A stretch of 64,000 bases of DNA from G025836975 sp040391135. Lineage in GTDB: Bacteria; Pseudomonadota; Gammaproteobacteria; Burkholderiales; Burkholderiaceae_B. This document shows, piece after piece, positions 35,092 through 42,458 of the stretch. The stretch lies in the NCBI GenBank assembly GCA_040391135.1, contig JBEBYL010000007.1:62001-126000 (forward strand), given 5' to 3'. Under the pieces are notes generated by a model. It was not told where the DNA came from and ran no database searches. It worked only from the letters and a program-made list of their open reading frames with translations. A program made the translations under genes and the position numbers. Each line of letters starts with the position of its first letter. Position 1 is the stretch's first letter.

Positions 35092-35466
35092 AGTCGCTGG
35101 CCGGTGCATCACTCCAAAGCGTTCTGCCAAGGCTGAAAGGCGCTTATCCAATGTCCAGAGCTCTGTTTGTGGCGTCATCATGGTCGAAGCCAAGAGCAGC
35201 ATATCAATCAGCCCGCAGCCTAAACCGTAAAGTTTTTCGGATTCAACGAAGTCCAAGGTTTCTTTCAGGGATGCTTGTTGGGAGTACTGTAGGCTATCAA
35301 GATCGACCAGGATACGTGCCCGATTGGGTGGTGTTCCACAGGCCAATTCACCAAGAACCATGGGGTGCACCATTACACGATCGCGCTCCAGCAAATAGGC
35401 CAATCCCCGATTCTCGCGTCGGAAGTGATCGACCCATATCGAAGTATCAACCAATACTCCAATCAT
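35086..35466 (-). CDS. vapC: PIN-domain toxin VapC
   Basis: A 126-residue PIN-domain ribonuclease. The acidic metal ligands are visible: Asp7 (LVDTSIWVDHF), Glu40 (MVLGELACG), Asp88 (CGLIDMLLLAS) and Asp107 (LWTLDKRL). VapC toxins cleave tRNA or rRNA and are neutralised by VapB. Its ATG overlaps the vapB stop by 4 bp. The pair sits between a gene relic and groESL with repeated motifs on both sides, which suggests acquisition. The toxin appears intact. Confidence 0.92.
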   Translation of the reverse strand: MIGVLVDTSIWVDHFRRENRGLAYLLERDRVMVHPMVLGELACGTPPNRARILVDLDSLQYSQQASLKETLDFVESEKLYGLGCGLIDMLLLASTMMTPQTELWTLDKRLSALAERFGVMHRPATH

Positions 35467-35669
35467 GCTTCTGCGGGCTCTTCTCGACGGCGGGGTATGT
35501 CAGGCATATGAGGGGATGCCCCCCCGAGAGCCGCAAGCCGTTTCGCAGACTGAACCCGCACATACGTTTTAACGGCTTCACGAATAAGATCGGCTTTTTC
35601 GATGCCTGGGTCGGCTACTTGTAGCGCTCTTTCAAACAAGGCATCGTCAATCGTTACTGTAGTTCGCAT
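35463..35669 (-). CDS. vapB: VapB antitoxin
   Basis: A 68-residue antitoxin of the VapB type II family. The N-terminus RTTVTIDDALFERALQVA forms the DNA-binding part and the C-terminus, with SPHMPDIPRRREEPAEA, should wrap the toxin. SD GGAGG (35680-35676) precedes ATG 35669. A palindromic AT-rich sequence upstream (35683-35712) suits autorepression by VapBC. Confidence 0.9.
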   Translation of the reverse strand: MRTTVTIDDALFERALQVADPGIEKADLIREAVKTYVRVQSAKRLAALGGASPHMPDIPRRREEPAEA

Positions 35670-35682
35670 TGGTTGCCTCCAT

Positions 35683-35712
35683 TAATATTGCATCAATATG
35701 CGCATCATATTA
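35683..35712 (-). promoter_or_regulatory. candidate vapBC operator
   Basis: AT-rich inverted repeat TAATAT (35683-35688) and ATATTA (35707-35712), flanking two TGATGC direct repeats on the minus strand, just upstream of the vapB SD. VapBC complexes usually bind such sites to repress themselves. Confidence 0.4.
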
Positions 35713-35791
35713 CATCAAAGCTCTGCTTGCACCTGCGTTTCCTGGTGTGCAAGCACCGTGGCTTTGGTAGGAGACTTGCAACAAGGATTGC

Positions 35792-35865
35792 CATACTCAG
35801 TGAAATCGACGGCCTGACCCGACAGCGGAGTTGCAAACTGAGTGACGTAATTTGCAAACTCAGTG
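35792..35865 (+). repeat. three CAAACTCAGTG-like motifs
   Basis: CATACTCAGTG (35792-35802), CAAACTGAGTG (35834-35844) and CAAACTCAGTG (35855-35865). The last two are 21 bp apart, each preceded by TTG. With the copy at 35081 they bracket vapBC. All are in the same orientation. Multiple short internal repeats occur at ends of IS21-like elements, but no transposase is present. Confidence 0.55.
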
Positions 35866-35917
35866 GCAATCGACAACTCAACAGATGTTGCCAAATGCAA
35901 CATTCGACCTTCCCCCT

Positions 35918-35946
35918 CTTGAAGATCCCGGCTTCGTCCTTATAAT
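35918..35946 (+). promoter_or_regulatory. groESL promoter
   Basis: TTGAAG (35919-35924), a 16-bp spacer and a perfect TATAAT (35941-35946), directly joined to CIRCE. CTTGAAG (35918-35924) also resembles the -35 of heat-shock sigma-32 promoters, so dual control is possible. Confidence 0.75.
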
Positions 35947-35972
35947 TAGCACTCGAAGGGGTTGAGTGCTAA
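35946..35972 (+). promoter_or_regulatory. CIRCE: CIRCE operator (HrcA-binding site)
   Basis: A perfect TTAGCACTC-N9-GAGTGCTAA inverted repeat (arms 35946-35954 and 35964-35972). HrcA represses groESL by binding it and releases on heat shock. It overlaps the start region of transcription. Confidence 0.97.
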
Positions 35973-36022
35973 CATCGCCCCTCTGCCTATTGATTAATCA
36001 TTTATTGAACAGGAGTTCCTCC

Positions 36023-36310
36023 ATGGCACTGCGTCCTTTGCACGATCGCGTGATCGTCAAGCGTCTGGACAACGAGCGCACAACTGCCTCGGGTATCGTC
36101 ATCCCTGAAAGCGCCGCTGAAAAGCCCGATCAGGGTGAAGTCATTGCTGTTGGTCCCGGCAAACGGTCCGACGACGGCAAAGTTCAGCCTGTTGACCTGA
36201 AAGTGGGCGACAAGGTTCTGTTCGGCAAATACGCCGGCCAAACGGTCAAGGTCGATGGCGAAGAAGTTCTCGTCATCCGCGAGGAAGAAATCCTCGCCGT
36301 GGTTCTGTAA
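36023..36310 (+). CDS. groES: co-chaperonin GroES
   Basis: A 95-residue heptameric lid of the chaperonin. The sequence starts MALRPLHDRVIVKRL and has the mobile loop around residues 17-35 (NERTTASGIVIPESAAEKPDQG) and KVGDKVLFGKYAG. ATG 36023 follows AGGAG (36011-36015). It is the first gene of the HrcA-controlled groES-groEL operon. Confidence 0.98.
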   Translation: MALRPLHDRVIVKRLDNERTTASGIVIPESAAEKPDQGEVIAVGPGKRSDDGKVQPVDLKVGDKVLFGKYAGQTVKVDGEEVLVIREEEILAVVL

Positions 36311-36340
36311 TCACACCCGAATCAATCAAGGAATTTTACA

Positions 36341-37990
36341 ATGGCTGCTAAACAAGTTTTATTCGGCGACGACGCACGTGTGCGCATCGTCCGTGGCGTA
36401 AACATTCTCGCCAATGCTGTGAAGACCACGTTGGGCCCCAAGGGCCGCAACGTCGTTCTGGATCGCTCTTTCGGCGCCCCCACCGTTACTAAAGACGGCG
36501 TGTCGGTTGCCAAAGAAATCGAACTGAAAGACAAATTCGAAAACATCGGCGCCCAGTTGGTCAAGGAAGTCGCTTCCAAGACCTCCGACAACGCTGGCGA
36601 CGGCACCACCACGGCTACCGTCCTGGCCCAGTCCATCGTTGAAGAAGGCCTGAAGTACGTTGCCGCCGGCATCAACCCCATGGACCTGAAGCGCGGTATC
36701 GACAAGGCTGTCGCCGTTGCCGTCGAAGAGCTCAAGAAACTGTCCAAGCCTTGCACCACCAGCAAGGAAATCGCCCAGGTCGGCTCCATTTCGGCCAACA
36801 GCGATTCCTCGATTGGCGAAATCATCGCCAATGCGATGGACAAGGTCGGCAAGGAAGGCGTTATTACCGTTGAAGACGGCAAGTCGCTGGACAACGAGCT
36901 GGACGTCGTCGAAGGCATGCAATTCGACCGCGGCTACCTGTCGCCCTACTTCATCAACAACCCCGACAAGCAAGTTTCCGTGCTGGAAGATCCGTATGTC
37001 CTGATTTTCGACAAGAAAATCAGCAACATCCGCGACCTGCTGCCCATCCTGGAACAAGTCGCCAAATCCAGCCGTCCCCTGCTGATCGTGGCTGAAGACG
37101 TCGAAGGCGAAGCCCTGGCCACTCTGGTTGTCAACAACATCCGCGGCATCCTGAAAACGACTGCTGTCAAGGCTCCTGGCTTTGGCGACCGTCGCAAGGC
37201 CATGCTGGAAGACATCGCCATCCTGACCGGCGGCGTTGTAATCTCGGAAGAAACCGGCATGTCGCTTGAAAAAGCCGCGCTGGAAGATCTGGGCCAGGCC
37301 AAGCGCATTGAAGTCGGCAAGGAAAACACCATCGTTATCGACGGCGCTGGCGACAGCAAGTCCATCGAAGCTCGCGTCAAGCAAATCCGCGTGCAAATCG
37401 AAGAAGCCACGTCCGACTACGATCGTGAAAAACTGCAGGAACGCGTTGCCAAGCTGGCAGGCGGCGTTGCCGTGATTCGCGTCGGTGCTGCCACCGAAGT
37501 CGAAATGAAGGAAAAGAAAGCACGCGTTGAAGATGCCCTGCATGCTACGCGCGCCGCTGTCGAAGAAGGCATTGTTCCCGGAGGCGGTGTTGCGCTTATC
37601 CGCGCCAAGGAAGCCATTGCCAAGCTGAAGGGCGACAACGTCGACCAGGAAGCCGGCATCAAGCTGGTCCTGCGCGCTGTTGAAGCTCCGCTGCGCACCA
37701 TTGTTGCAAACGCCGGCGACGAGCCTAGCGTTGTGGTCAACAATGTGGCAAACGGCAAGGGCAACTACGGCTACAACGCCGCTACCGGCGAGTACGGCGA
37801 CCTGGTCGAGCAAGGCGTTCTGGACCCCACCAAGGTGACCCGCACCGCGCTGCAAAACGCGGCATCGGTTGCCAGCCTGTTGCTCACGACCGAAGCCGCT
37901 GTGGCCGAAATCGTGGAAGACAAGCCTGCTGGCGGCGGTATGCCCGACATGGGTGGCATGGGTGGTATGGGCGGCATGGGCGGCTTCTAA
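36341..37990 (+). CDS. groEL: chaperonin GroEL
   Basis: A 549-residue chaperonin subunit. The ATP-binding motif GDGTTTATVLAQ is near residue 86 and the C-terminus is the usual flexible GGMGGMGGMGGF tail. It folds proteins in a 14-mer with GroES. SD AAGGA precedes ATG 36341, 30 bp after groES. A strong terminator follows. Codon use is highly biased, with C-rich preferred codons, as expected for an abundant protein. Confidence 0.99.
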   Translation: MAAKQVLFGDDARVRIVRGVNILANAVKTTLGPKGRNVVLDRSFGAPTVTKDGVSVAKEIELKDKFENIGAQLVKEVASKTSDNAGDGTTTATVLAQSIVEEGLKYVAAGINPMDLKRGIDKAVAVAVEELKKLSKPCTTSKEIAQVGSISANSDSSIGEIIANAMDKVGKEGVITVEDGKSLDNELDVVEGMQFDRGYLSPYFINNPDKQVSVLEDPYVLIFDKKISNIRDLLPILEQVAKSSRPLLIVAEDVEGEALATLVVNNIRGILKTTAVKAPGFGDRRKAMLEDIAILTGGVVISEETGMSLEKAALEDLGQAKRIEVGKENTIVIDGAGDSKSIEARVKQIRVQIEEATSDYDREKLQERVAKLAGGVAVIRVGAATEVEMKEKKARVEDALHATRAAVEEGIVPGGGVALIRAKEAIAKLKGDNVDQEAGIKLVLRAVEAPLRTIVANAGDEPSVVVNNVANGKGNYGYNAATGEYGDLVEQGVLDPTKVTRTALQNAASVASLLLTTEAAVAEIVEDKPAGGGMPDMGGMGGMGGMGGF

Positions 37991-38041
37991 GCCACTGCTG
38001 CTTGCATTACCGGCCCGGGCTCGCGCCCGGGCATGCAGTTC

Positions 38042-38069
38042 AAAGCCTCCGATCCGTCGGAGGCTTTTT
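38042..38069 (+). terminator. groESL terminator
   Basis: An 11-bp stem, AAAGCCTCCGA (38042-38052) and TCGGAGGCTTT (38057-38067), with a TCCG loop and a following T-run. Classical intrinsic terminator. A second GC hairpin (GCCCGGGC type, about 38012-38033) precedes it. Confidence 0.9.
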
Positions 38070-38160
38070 CATTTGCGCCCCTTACGCAAAGCGGACACAA
38101 CAAAAAACCTATAATGCAGCGTCGACTTTCAACGCGGCCCCGCTGCGCTACCCTGGCCCT

Positions 38161-38553
38161 ATGACTTCGAATCAATCTCCCTATAAAAGCAAAGGCGGCC
38201 TGGGCCGCCTGGTTAATGCGCTGCGCTACTCGGCCCAAGGATTGGGCGCGGCCTTCCGGCATGAAGCGGCCTTCCGGCAAGAACTGCTGCTGGTGGCGGT
38301 GCTGGCGCCGGTTGCGATCTGGCTGGGCCGCAGCCTGGGCGAAGTGCTCATGCTGCTGGGAACCTTATTCTTCGTGCTGATCGTCGAACTGCTGAATTCC
38401 GGACTGGAGGCGCTTGCCGACACCATCACGCTGGACAATCATCCACTGATAGGCCGCGCCAAGGACCTGGGCAGCGCCGCGGTCATGCTGTCCATCGTAT
38501 TCGGCACCCTGGTGTGGCTGACCGTGATCGCCTCACACTTCCTGGCGCGCTAG
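38161..38553 (+). CDS. dgkA: diacylglycerol kinase
   Basis: A 130-residue integral membrane kinase with three helices (about 46-65, 70-90 and 107-127). The conserved catalytic motif is ELLNSGLEALADTI, and an amphipathic N-terminus precedes it. It phosphorylates diacylglycerol released by membrane-derived oligosaccharide synthesis, returning it to phospholipid synthesis. ATG 38161 is chosen over the open frame from 38002, which crosses the groESL terminator. Confidence 0.94.
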   Translation: MTSNQSPYKSKGGLGRLVNALRYSAQGLGAAFRHEAAFRQELLLVAVLAPVAIWLGRSLGEVLMLLGTLFFVLIVELLNSGLEALADTITLDNHPLIGRAKDLGSAAVMLSIVFGTLVWLTVIASHFLAR

Positions 38554-38605
38554 CCGCCTATAATTCCTGACGGCAACGCCGCGGCACAACTTCACCACTC
38601 TTCTC

Positions 38606-39421
38606 ATGACCTTCACGCAAAAACTCGACCAGGCCTGGACTACAAGCGGCTCGATGCTGACCGTGGGACTGGATCCCGATCCTCAACGCTTCCCTGCCGA
38701 ATTGCAGGGTCGTCCGGACGCCATATACGAATTCTGCCGCGCCATCGTCGATGTCACGTCGCAATATGCCTGCGCAATCAAACCGCAGATCGCCTATTTT
38801 TCGGCGCAGCGCGCCGAAGACCAATTGGAGGCCCTGTGCGATTATGTCCGCAAGCACCATCCCGGTCTGCCCATCATCCTGGATGCCAAGCGGGGCGATA
38901 TCGGCTCCACCGCCGAACAGTATGCCCTGGAGGCATTCGAGCGCTATCAGGCCGACGCGGTAACGGTCAATCCCTACATGGGCTTCGATTCCCTGGAGCC
39001 CTACCTGGCCTGGGACAGCAAAGGCGTGATCATTCTGTGCCGCACGTCGAACAAGGGTGGCTCCGATTTGCAGTTCGTGACGGCTGGCGACGGCACTCCC
39101 CTATACCTGCACGTGGCCAGCCTGGCTGCCGAGCGCTGGAACACCAACGGCCAATGCGCCTTGGTCGTGGGTGCCACATTCCCTGAAGAAATCGCCAAGG
39201 TTCGCGAACGTGTCGGCGACATGCCGCTGCTGGTTCCTGGAATCGGGGCTCAAGGCGGCGACATTCCGGCCACGGTGAAGGCGGGATGCGATAGCCGGGG
39301 AACAGGAATGATGATCAATTCGTCGCGTGCCATTCTGTACGCCAGCGGCGGAGACGATTGGCGCGAGGCGGCGGCACTGGCGGCGCGGTCCACCCGCGAT
39401 GCGATCAATGCTGCCCGATAA
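38606..39421 (+). CDS. pyrF: orotidine 5'-phosphate decarboxylase
   Basis: A 271-residue enzyme of the type 2 (long) OMP decarboxylase group. The catalytic Asp-Lys-Asp set is visible in ILDAKRGDIGSTAEQYA (about residues 92-108). It makes UMP, the last step of pyrimidine synthesis. The end overlaps the convergent cinA gene by 17 bp. Starts MTFTQKLDQAW with GLDPDPQRFP at the substrate site. Confidence 0.96.
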   Translation: MTFTQKLDQAWTTSGSMLTVGLDPDPQRFPAELQGRPDAIYEFCRAIVDVTSQYACAIKPQIAYFSAQRAEDQLEALCDYVRKHHPGLPIILDAKRGDIGSTAEQYALEAFERYQADAVTVNPYMGFDSLEPYLAWDSKGVIILCRTSNKGGSDLQFVTAGDGTPLYLHVASLAAERWNTNGQCALVVGATFPEEIAKVRERVGDMPLLVPGIGAQGGDIPATVKAGCDSRGTGMMINSSRAILYASGGDDWREAAALAARSTRDAINAAR

Positions 39422-39911
39422 GGGCAATCGCTGTATTTAACGCGAAGGCTACCGAGGCATGGCGGATCTGCGTGCGATCGCCTTCGAATATCTTGGTCAT
39501 GGCCCGAGTGACCACCCCTTGCGATGCGCGCTGCGCGAAGCCGAAGCACACCATGCCCACCGGCTTGCCGGGGGTGCCGCCATCGGGGCCGGCAATGCCG
39601 GTGGTGGAGATGGCAAATTGCGATAGCTGGGCGGCGGACAGCACACCGGCCGCCATTTCCATGGCGGTTTCTTCGCTGACCGCGCCAAAGCGCTCGAGCG
39701 TATCCACATTGACCCGCAATTGCTCGACCTTGGCCGCATTGCTGTAAGTGACGAAGCCGCGATCGAACCATTGGCTGGAGCCCGGCGTGTCGGTCATCGC
39801 GGCGGCCAGCAATCCGCCGGTGCACGATTCGGCGCAGGCAAACATCCAGCCGCGATCGATCAATAATTGGCCCAGTTGCGGAGCCTGTGCCGGCGAGTCG
39901 CTGACAGTCAT
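39405..39911 (-). CDS. pncC: CinA-type nicotinamide-nucleotide amidohydrolase
   Basis: A 168-residue protein equal to the C-terminal CinA domain (PncC / YgaD). It shows CAESCTGGLLAAAMTDTPGSS, FVTYSNAAK and the TGIAGPDGGTPGKPVG motif. PncC deamidates nicotinamide mononucleotide in NAD recycling. It overlaps pgpA by 4 bp at its start and pyrF by 17 bp at its end. It is the last gene of the ribBA-to-cinA run on the minus strand. Confidence 0.93.
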   Translation of the reverse strand: MTVSDSPAQAPQLGQLLIDRGWMFACAESCTGGLLAAAMTDTPGSSQWFDRGFVTYSNAAKVEQLRVNVDTLERFGAVSEETAMEMAAGVLSAAQLSQFAISTTGIAGPDGGTPGKPVGMVCFGFAQRASQGVVTRAMTKIFEGDRTQIRHASVAFALNTAIALIGQH

Positions 39912-40432
39912 AGAAACACCTCGAGTCGGACCAGGATGGCGATAAGCAGCAAGCTATATGCCGCCGCCACGATATCGTCCCACATGACGCCGAAGCCATT
40001 CTTGAAATGGCTATCGAAAAAATGGATGGGCGGAGGCTTCACGATGTCGAACAGGCGGAACACCACAAAGGCCAGCAACTGGGCGCCGAACGTATCGGGC
40101 GTCAGCCAGAGCACCAGCCAGAAAGCGACGATCTCGTCCCAGACCATGCCTCCGTGATCGGGGCGCCCCATTTCCTTGCCGACCCGATGGCAGGTCCAGC
40201 ACCCCAACACGAAGAACCCCAGCAGCGCCGCGCCGATGTAGAAGTCGGGCAGGCGGGAAATCGCCAGGACCCACAGCAACCATGCCAGCAGCGTGCCCCA
40301 GGTGCCGGGGGCGGGACGGATCAGGCCGCTGCCGAACCCGAAGGAGAGTATGCGGGGAAAAGAGCGGAACACCCAGGCCATCGTCGGCAGGGGCGCTTCT
40401 TGGGTGTCGGAGGGGCGGTCAGGGGACGGCAT
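39908..40432 (-). CDS. pgpA: phosphatidylglycerophosphatase A
   Basis: A 174-residue membrane phosphatase with the PgpA motifs SFGFGSGLIRPAPGTWGTL, GMVWDEIVAFW and a final WDDIVAAAYS; four hydrophobic helices. It removes phosphate from phosphatidylglycerol phosphate. ATG 40432 is preferred over the longer frame, whose extension overlaps thiL. It is 28 bp after thiL and overlaps cinA by 4 bp. Confidence 0.94.
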   Translation of the reverse strand: MPSPDRPSDTQEAPLPTMAWVFRSFPRILSFGFGSGLIRPAPGTWGTLLAWLLWVLAISRLPDFYIGAALLGFFVLGCWTCHRVGKEMGRPDHGGMVWDEIVAFWLVLWLTPDTFGAQLLAFVVFRLFDIVKPPPIHFFDSHFKNGFGVMWDDIVAAAYSLLLIAILVRLEVFL

Positions 40433-40460
40433 ACGATATCTTATGTTATCCGTGGGAAAT

Positions 40461-41420
40461 TCACGAAAAATGATCGAAGCCGCCGGCGGCCACGGTAATG
40501 GGATTGCCTTGCGCATCTTTTGTCACCAGCCCGGCCCGGCCGGTTATCCGGCCTACCCGCGTGACGCGCACAGACGCCTGGTCGGCCAGTTGCTGAATGT
40601 GCCCGCGCTGGTCCTGCGCCGCGGTGAAGCATAACTGATAGACGTCGCCGCCCGCCAGGACGGCCGCCCGCAGCAGCGTGCCATCCAGCCCGCGCAGGGC
40701 TGGATCGACAGGCAGCGCATCGTAATCCAGCTCAGCGCCGCAGGCGCTGGCGTCAAGAATATGTCCAAGATCTTGCAACAAGCCATCGGAAATATCCAGC
40801 GCCGAGTGCGCGACACCCGCCAATGTGCTCGCAAATTGCCACGGAGGCAGGGGCCGCTCCAGGGCCGGCCGCGTCGCGGCCAGCAAGGCGGGATTGTCCG
40901 GCAGGGCCCCTTGCAATAAGCGCAAGGCGATATCGGCTGCGCCCAGCGTCCCGGTCACCCAGATATCGTCGTCCGCCTTGGCGCCCGACCGCAACAAGGC
41001 GTCTTGCGGCTTGACCTGCCCCATGACGGTAACGTTGATGACGACGCCAGCAACACTGCGCGTCGTGTCGCCGCCAATCAAGGGACACCGTGCCTGATCG
41101 GCCAAGGCATGAAAGCCGCCGGAAAATGCGGCAAGCCAATCATGATCCACGGCCGGCAAGGACAAGCTGAGCAGGCAGCCCAGCGGTTGGGCGCCCATGG
41201 CGGCCAGGTCCGATAGATTGACCGCCAGCGCCTTGTGGCCAAGGGATGCGGGATCGACATCGGAAAAGAAATGGCGGCCTTCAATCAGAAGGTCGGTGCT
41301 GCAGGCCAATTGATGGCCGGGGGCCACGGTCATAAGCGCGCAGTCGTCGCCGGCCCCCAGGATGCCGGGAGGCGCGGGACGGGAAAAATAACGCGCGATG
41401 AGGTCGAACTCGTTATTCAA
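40461..41420 (-). CDS. thiL: thiamine-monophosphate kinase
   Basis: A 319-residue AIR-synthase-fold kinase. It has the N-terminal GAGDDCALM motif with metal-binding aspartates, NLSDLAAMGAQPLG, the IGGDTTRS segment and DISDGLLQDLGHIL. It converts thiamine phosphate to thiamine diphosphate. The start is TTG 41420, preceded by AGAGGG, 8 bp after the nusB stop. Confidence 0.96.
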   Translation of the reverse strand: MNNEFDLIARYFSRPAPPGILGAGDDCALMTVAPGHQLACSTDLLIEGRHFFSDVDPASLGHKALAVNLSDLAAMGAQPLGCLLSLSLPAVDHDWLAAFSGGFHALADQARCPLIGGDTTRSVAGVVINVTVMGQVKPQDALLRSGAKADDDIWVTGTLGAADIALRLLQGALPDNPALLAATRPALERPLPPWQFASTLAGVAHSALDISDGLLQDLGHILDASACGAELDYDALPVDPALRGLDGTLLRAAVLAGGDVYQLCFTAAQDQRGHIQQLADQASVRVTRVGRITGRAGLVTKDAQGNPITVAAGGFDHFS

Positions 41421-41428
41421 CAGGCCCT

Positions 41429-41929
41429 CTAGCGGCGCGTAGCGGCTTGAACCTCGTCGGGGCGGACGTCGGCCACCAGCTTGTCGAGCACCCCGTTCAC
41501 GAACTTGAACCCGTCGGTGCCGCCAAAGGACTTGGCCAGTTCCACCGCTTCGTTGATGGCCACTTTATAGGGGACTTCGATGTGATGGATGAGCTCGAAG
41601 CTGCCGATCAGCAAAATACCATGCTCGATGGGCGAGAGCTCTTCAAGAGGCCTGTCCACATAAGGCATGAAGCGTTCGCGCAATGCGGGCGCTTCGCGCA
41701 GGACGCCGTGCAGCAGCGTTTTGAACCACGTCGCATCCGCTTCCTGGAATTCATCGTCGTCGCGGATGTGCGCATCGATTTCGCCGGCATCCTGCAGGCC
41801 GGCATCGCCGCGCAGCAGCCAGGCATACACGCCCTGCAGGGCGAATTCGCGCGCGCGGCGGCGGGCGCTGCGGCTGTTGCCGCGGGCAGATGCGCCCGTC
41901 GGCGCAGCCGGTGTTCTACTTGTCGTCAA
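41429..41929 (-). CDS. nusB: transcription antitermination factor NusB
   Basis: A 166-residue RNA-binding antitermination factor of the NusB family. Conserved parts are ARRRAREFALQGVYAWLL, LSPIEHGILLIGSFELIHH and VPYKVAINEAVELAKSFGGTDGFKFVNGVLDKL. With NusE it binds boxA and acts in rRNA transcription. The start is uncertain. TTG 41929 gives a Bordetella-like N-terminus and overlaps the ribH end by 14 bp; ATG 41977 would add a Thr/Lys-rich stretch read from the ribH tail. The family core is the same either way. Confidence 0.92.
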   Translation of the reverse strand: MTTSRTPAAPTGASARGNSRSARRRAREFALQGVYAWLLRGDAGLQDAGEIDAHIRDDDEFQEADATWFKTLLHGVLREAPALRERFMPYVDRPLEELSPIEHGILLIGSFELIHHIEVPYKVAINEAVELAKSFGGTDGFKFVNGVLDKLVADVRPDEVQAATRR

Positions 41930-42443
41930 AATCTTCGTCCTCGTCGTCTTCGTCCTCGTCGTAGTCTTCGTCGTCATCGGTTTCCGGCTCGAGGGCCGCC
42001 ACCAGGTTGGCCATTTCAACCGCGCTGCGCGCGCAATCACGGCCCTTCTCGACAGCGCGCTCTTGCGCCTGCTCGTCGGTGTCGGTGGTCAGAACGCCAT
42101 TGGCCACGGGAATGCCTGTTTCGAGCGCCACGCGGCTGATCGCCGATGCGCTTTCATTGCTGACGATTTCAAAATGATAGGTTTCGCCGCGGATGACGGC
42201 CCCAAGGGCAATCAAGGCATCGAATTCGAATGTTTCGGCCATCTGCGCCAAGGTAACGCCCAATTCCAGCGCGCCCGGCACGGTAACCAGCATGACGTCG
42301 CGCTCGTCCACGCCCAGTTCGGCCAATTCGGCAAGGCATGATTCAAGCTCGGCCTGGCCGATTTCTTCGTTGAAACGGGACCGGACAATCCCTATATGCA
42401 GACCTTCCCCGTTCAAGTCGGGGGACAGAGTGTAAGGGTTCAT
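41916..42443 (-). CDS. ribH: 6,7-dimethyl-8-ribityllumazine synthase
   Basis: A 175-residue riboflavin enzyme. The substrate-binding motifs FNEEIGQAELESCL, TVPGALELGVTLAQMAE and the GAVIRGETYHFEIV loop are present. It condenses the pyrimidinedione with dihydroxybutanone phosphate. An unusual acidic tail (DDDEDYDEDEDDEDEDFDDK) follows the core from about residue 156. Its coding region overlaps the start of nusB. It lies 15 bp after ribBA. Confidence 0.96.
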   Translation of the reverse strand: MNPYTLSPDLNGEGLHIGIVRSRFNEEIGQAELESCLAELAELGVDERDVMLVTVPGALELGVTLAQMAETFEFDALIALGAVIRGETYHFEIVSNESASAISRVALETGIPVANGVLTTDTDEQAQERAVEKGRDCARSAVEMANLVAALEPETDDDEDYDEDEDDEDEDFDDK

Positions 42444-42458
42444 AGTCAGTAATTCCAG

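Larger units (their letters stand above)
35670..36022. other. 353-bp region between vapB and groES
   Basis: From left to right this holds the vapBC control palindrome, a stretch with three copies of a CAAACTCAGTG-like motif, the groESL promoter and the CIRCE operator. Short open frames here lack any recognisable protein character. Confidence 0.6.

Noticed and set aside
36359..37855. A 498-codon open frame antisense to groEL
   Set aside because: It mirrors groEL codon by codon. Strong codon bias in GC-rich genes leaves the opposite strand free of stops. The translation matches no known family and has no SD.
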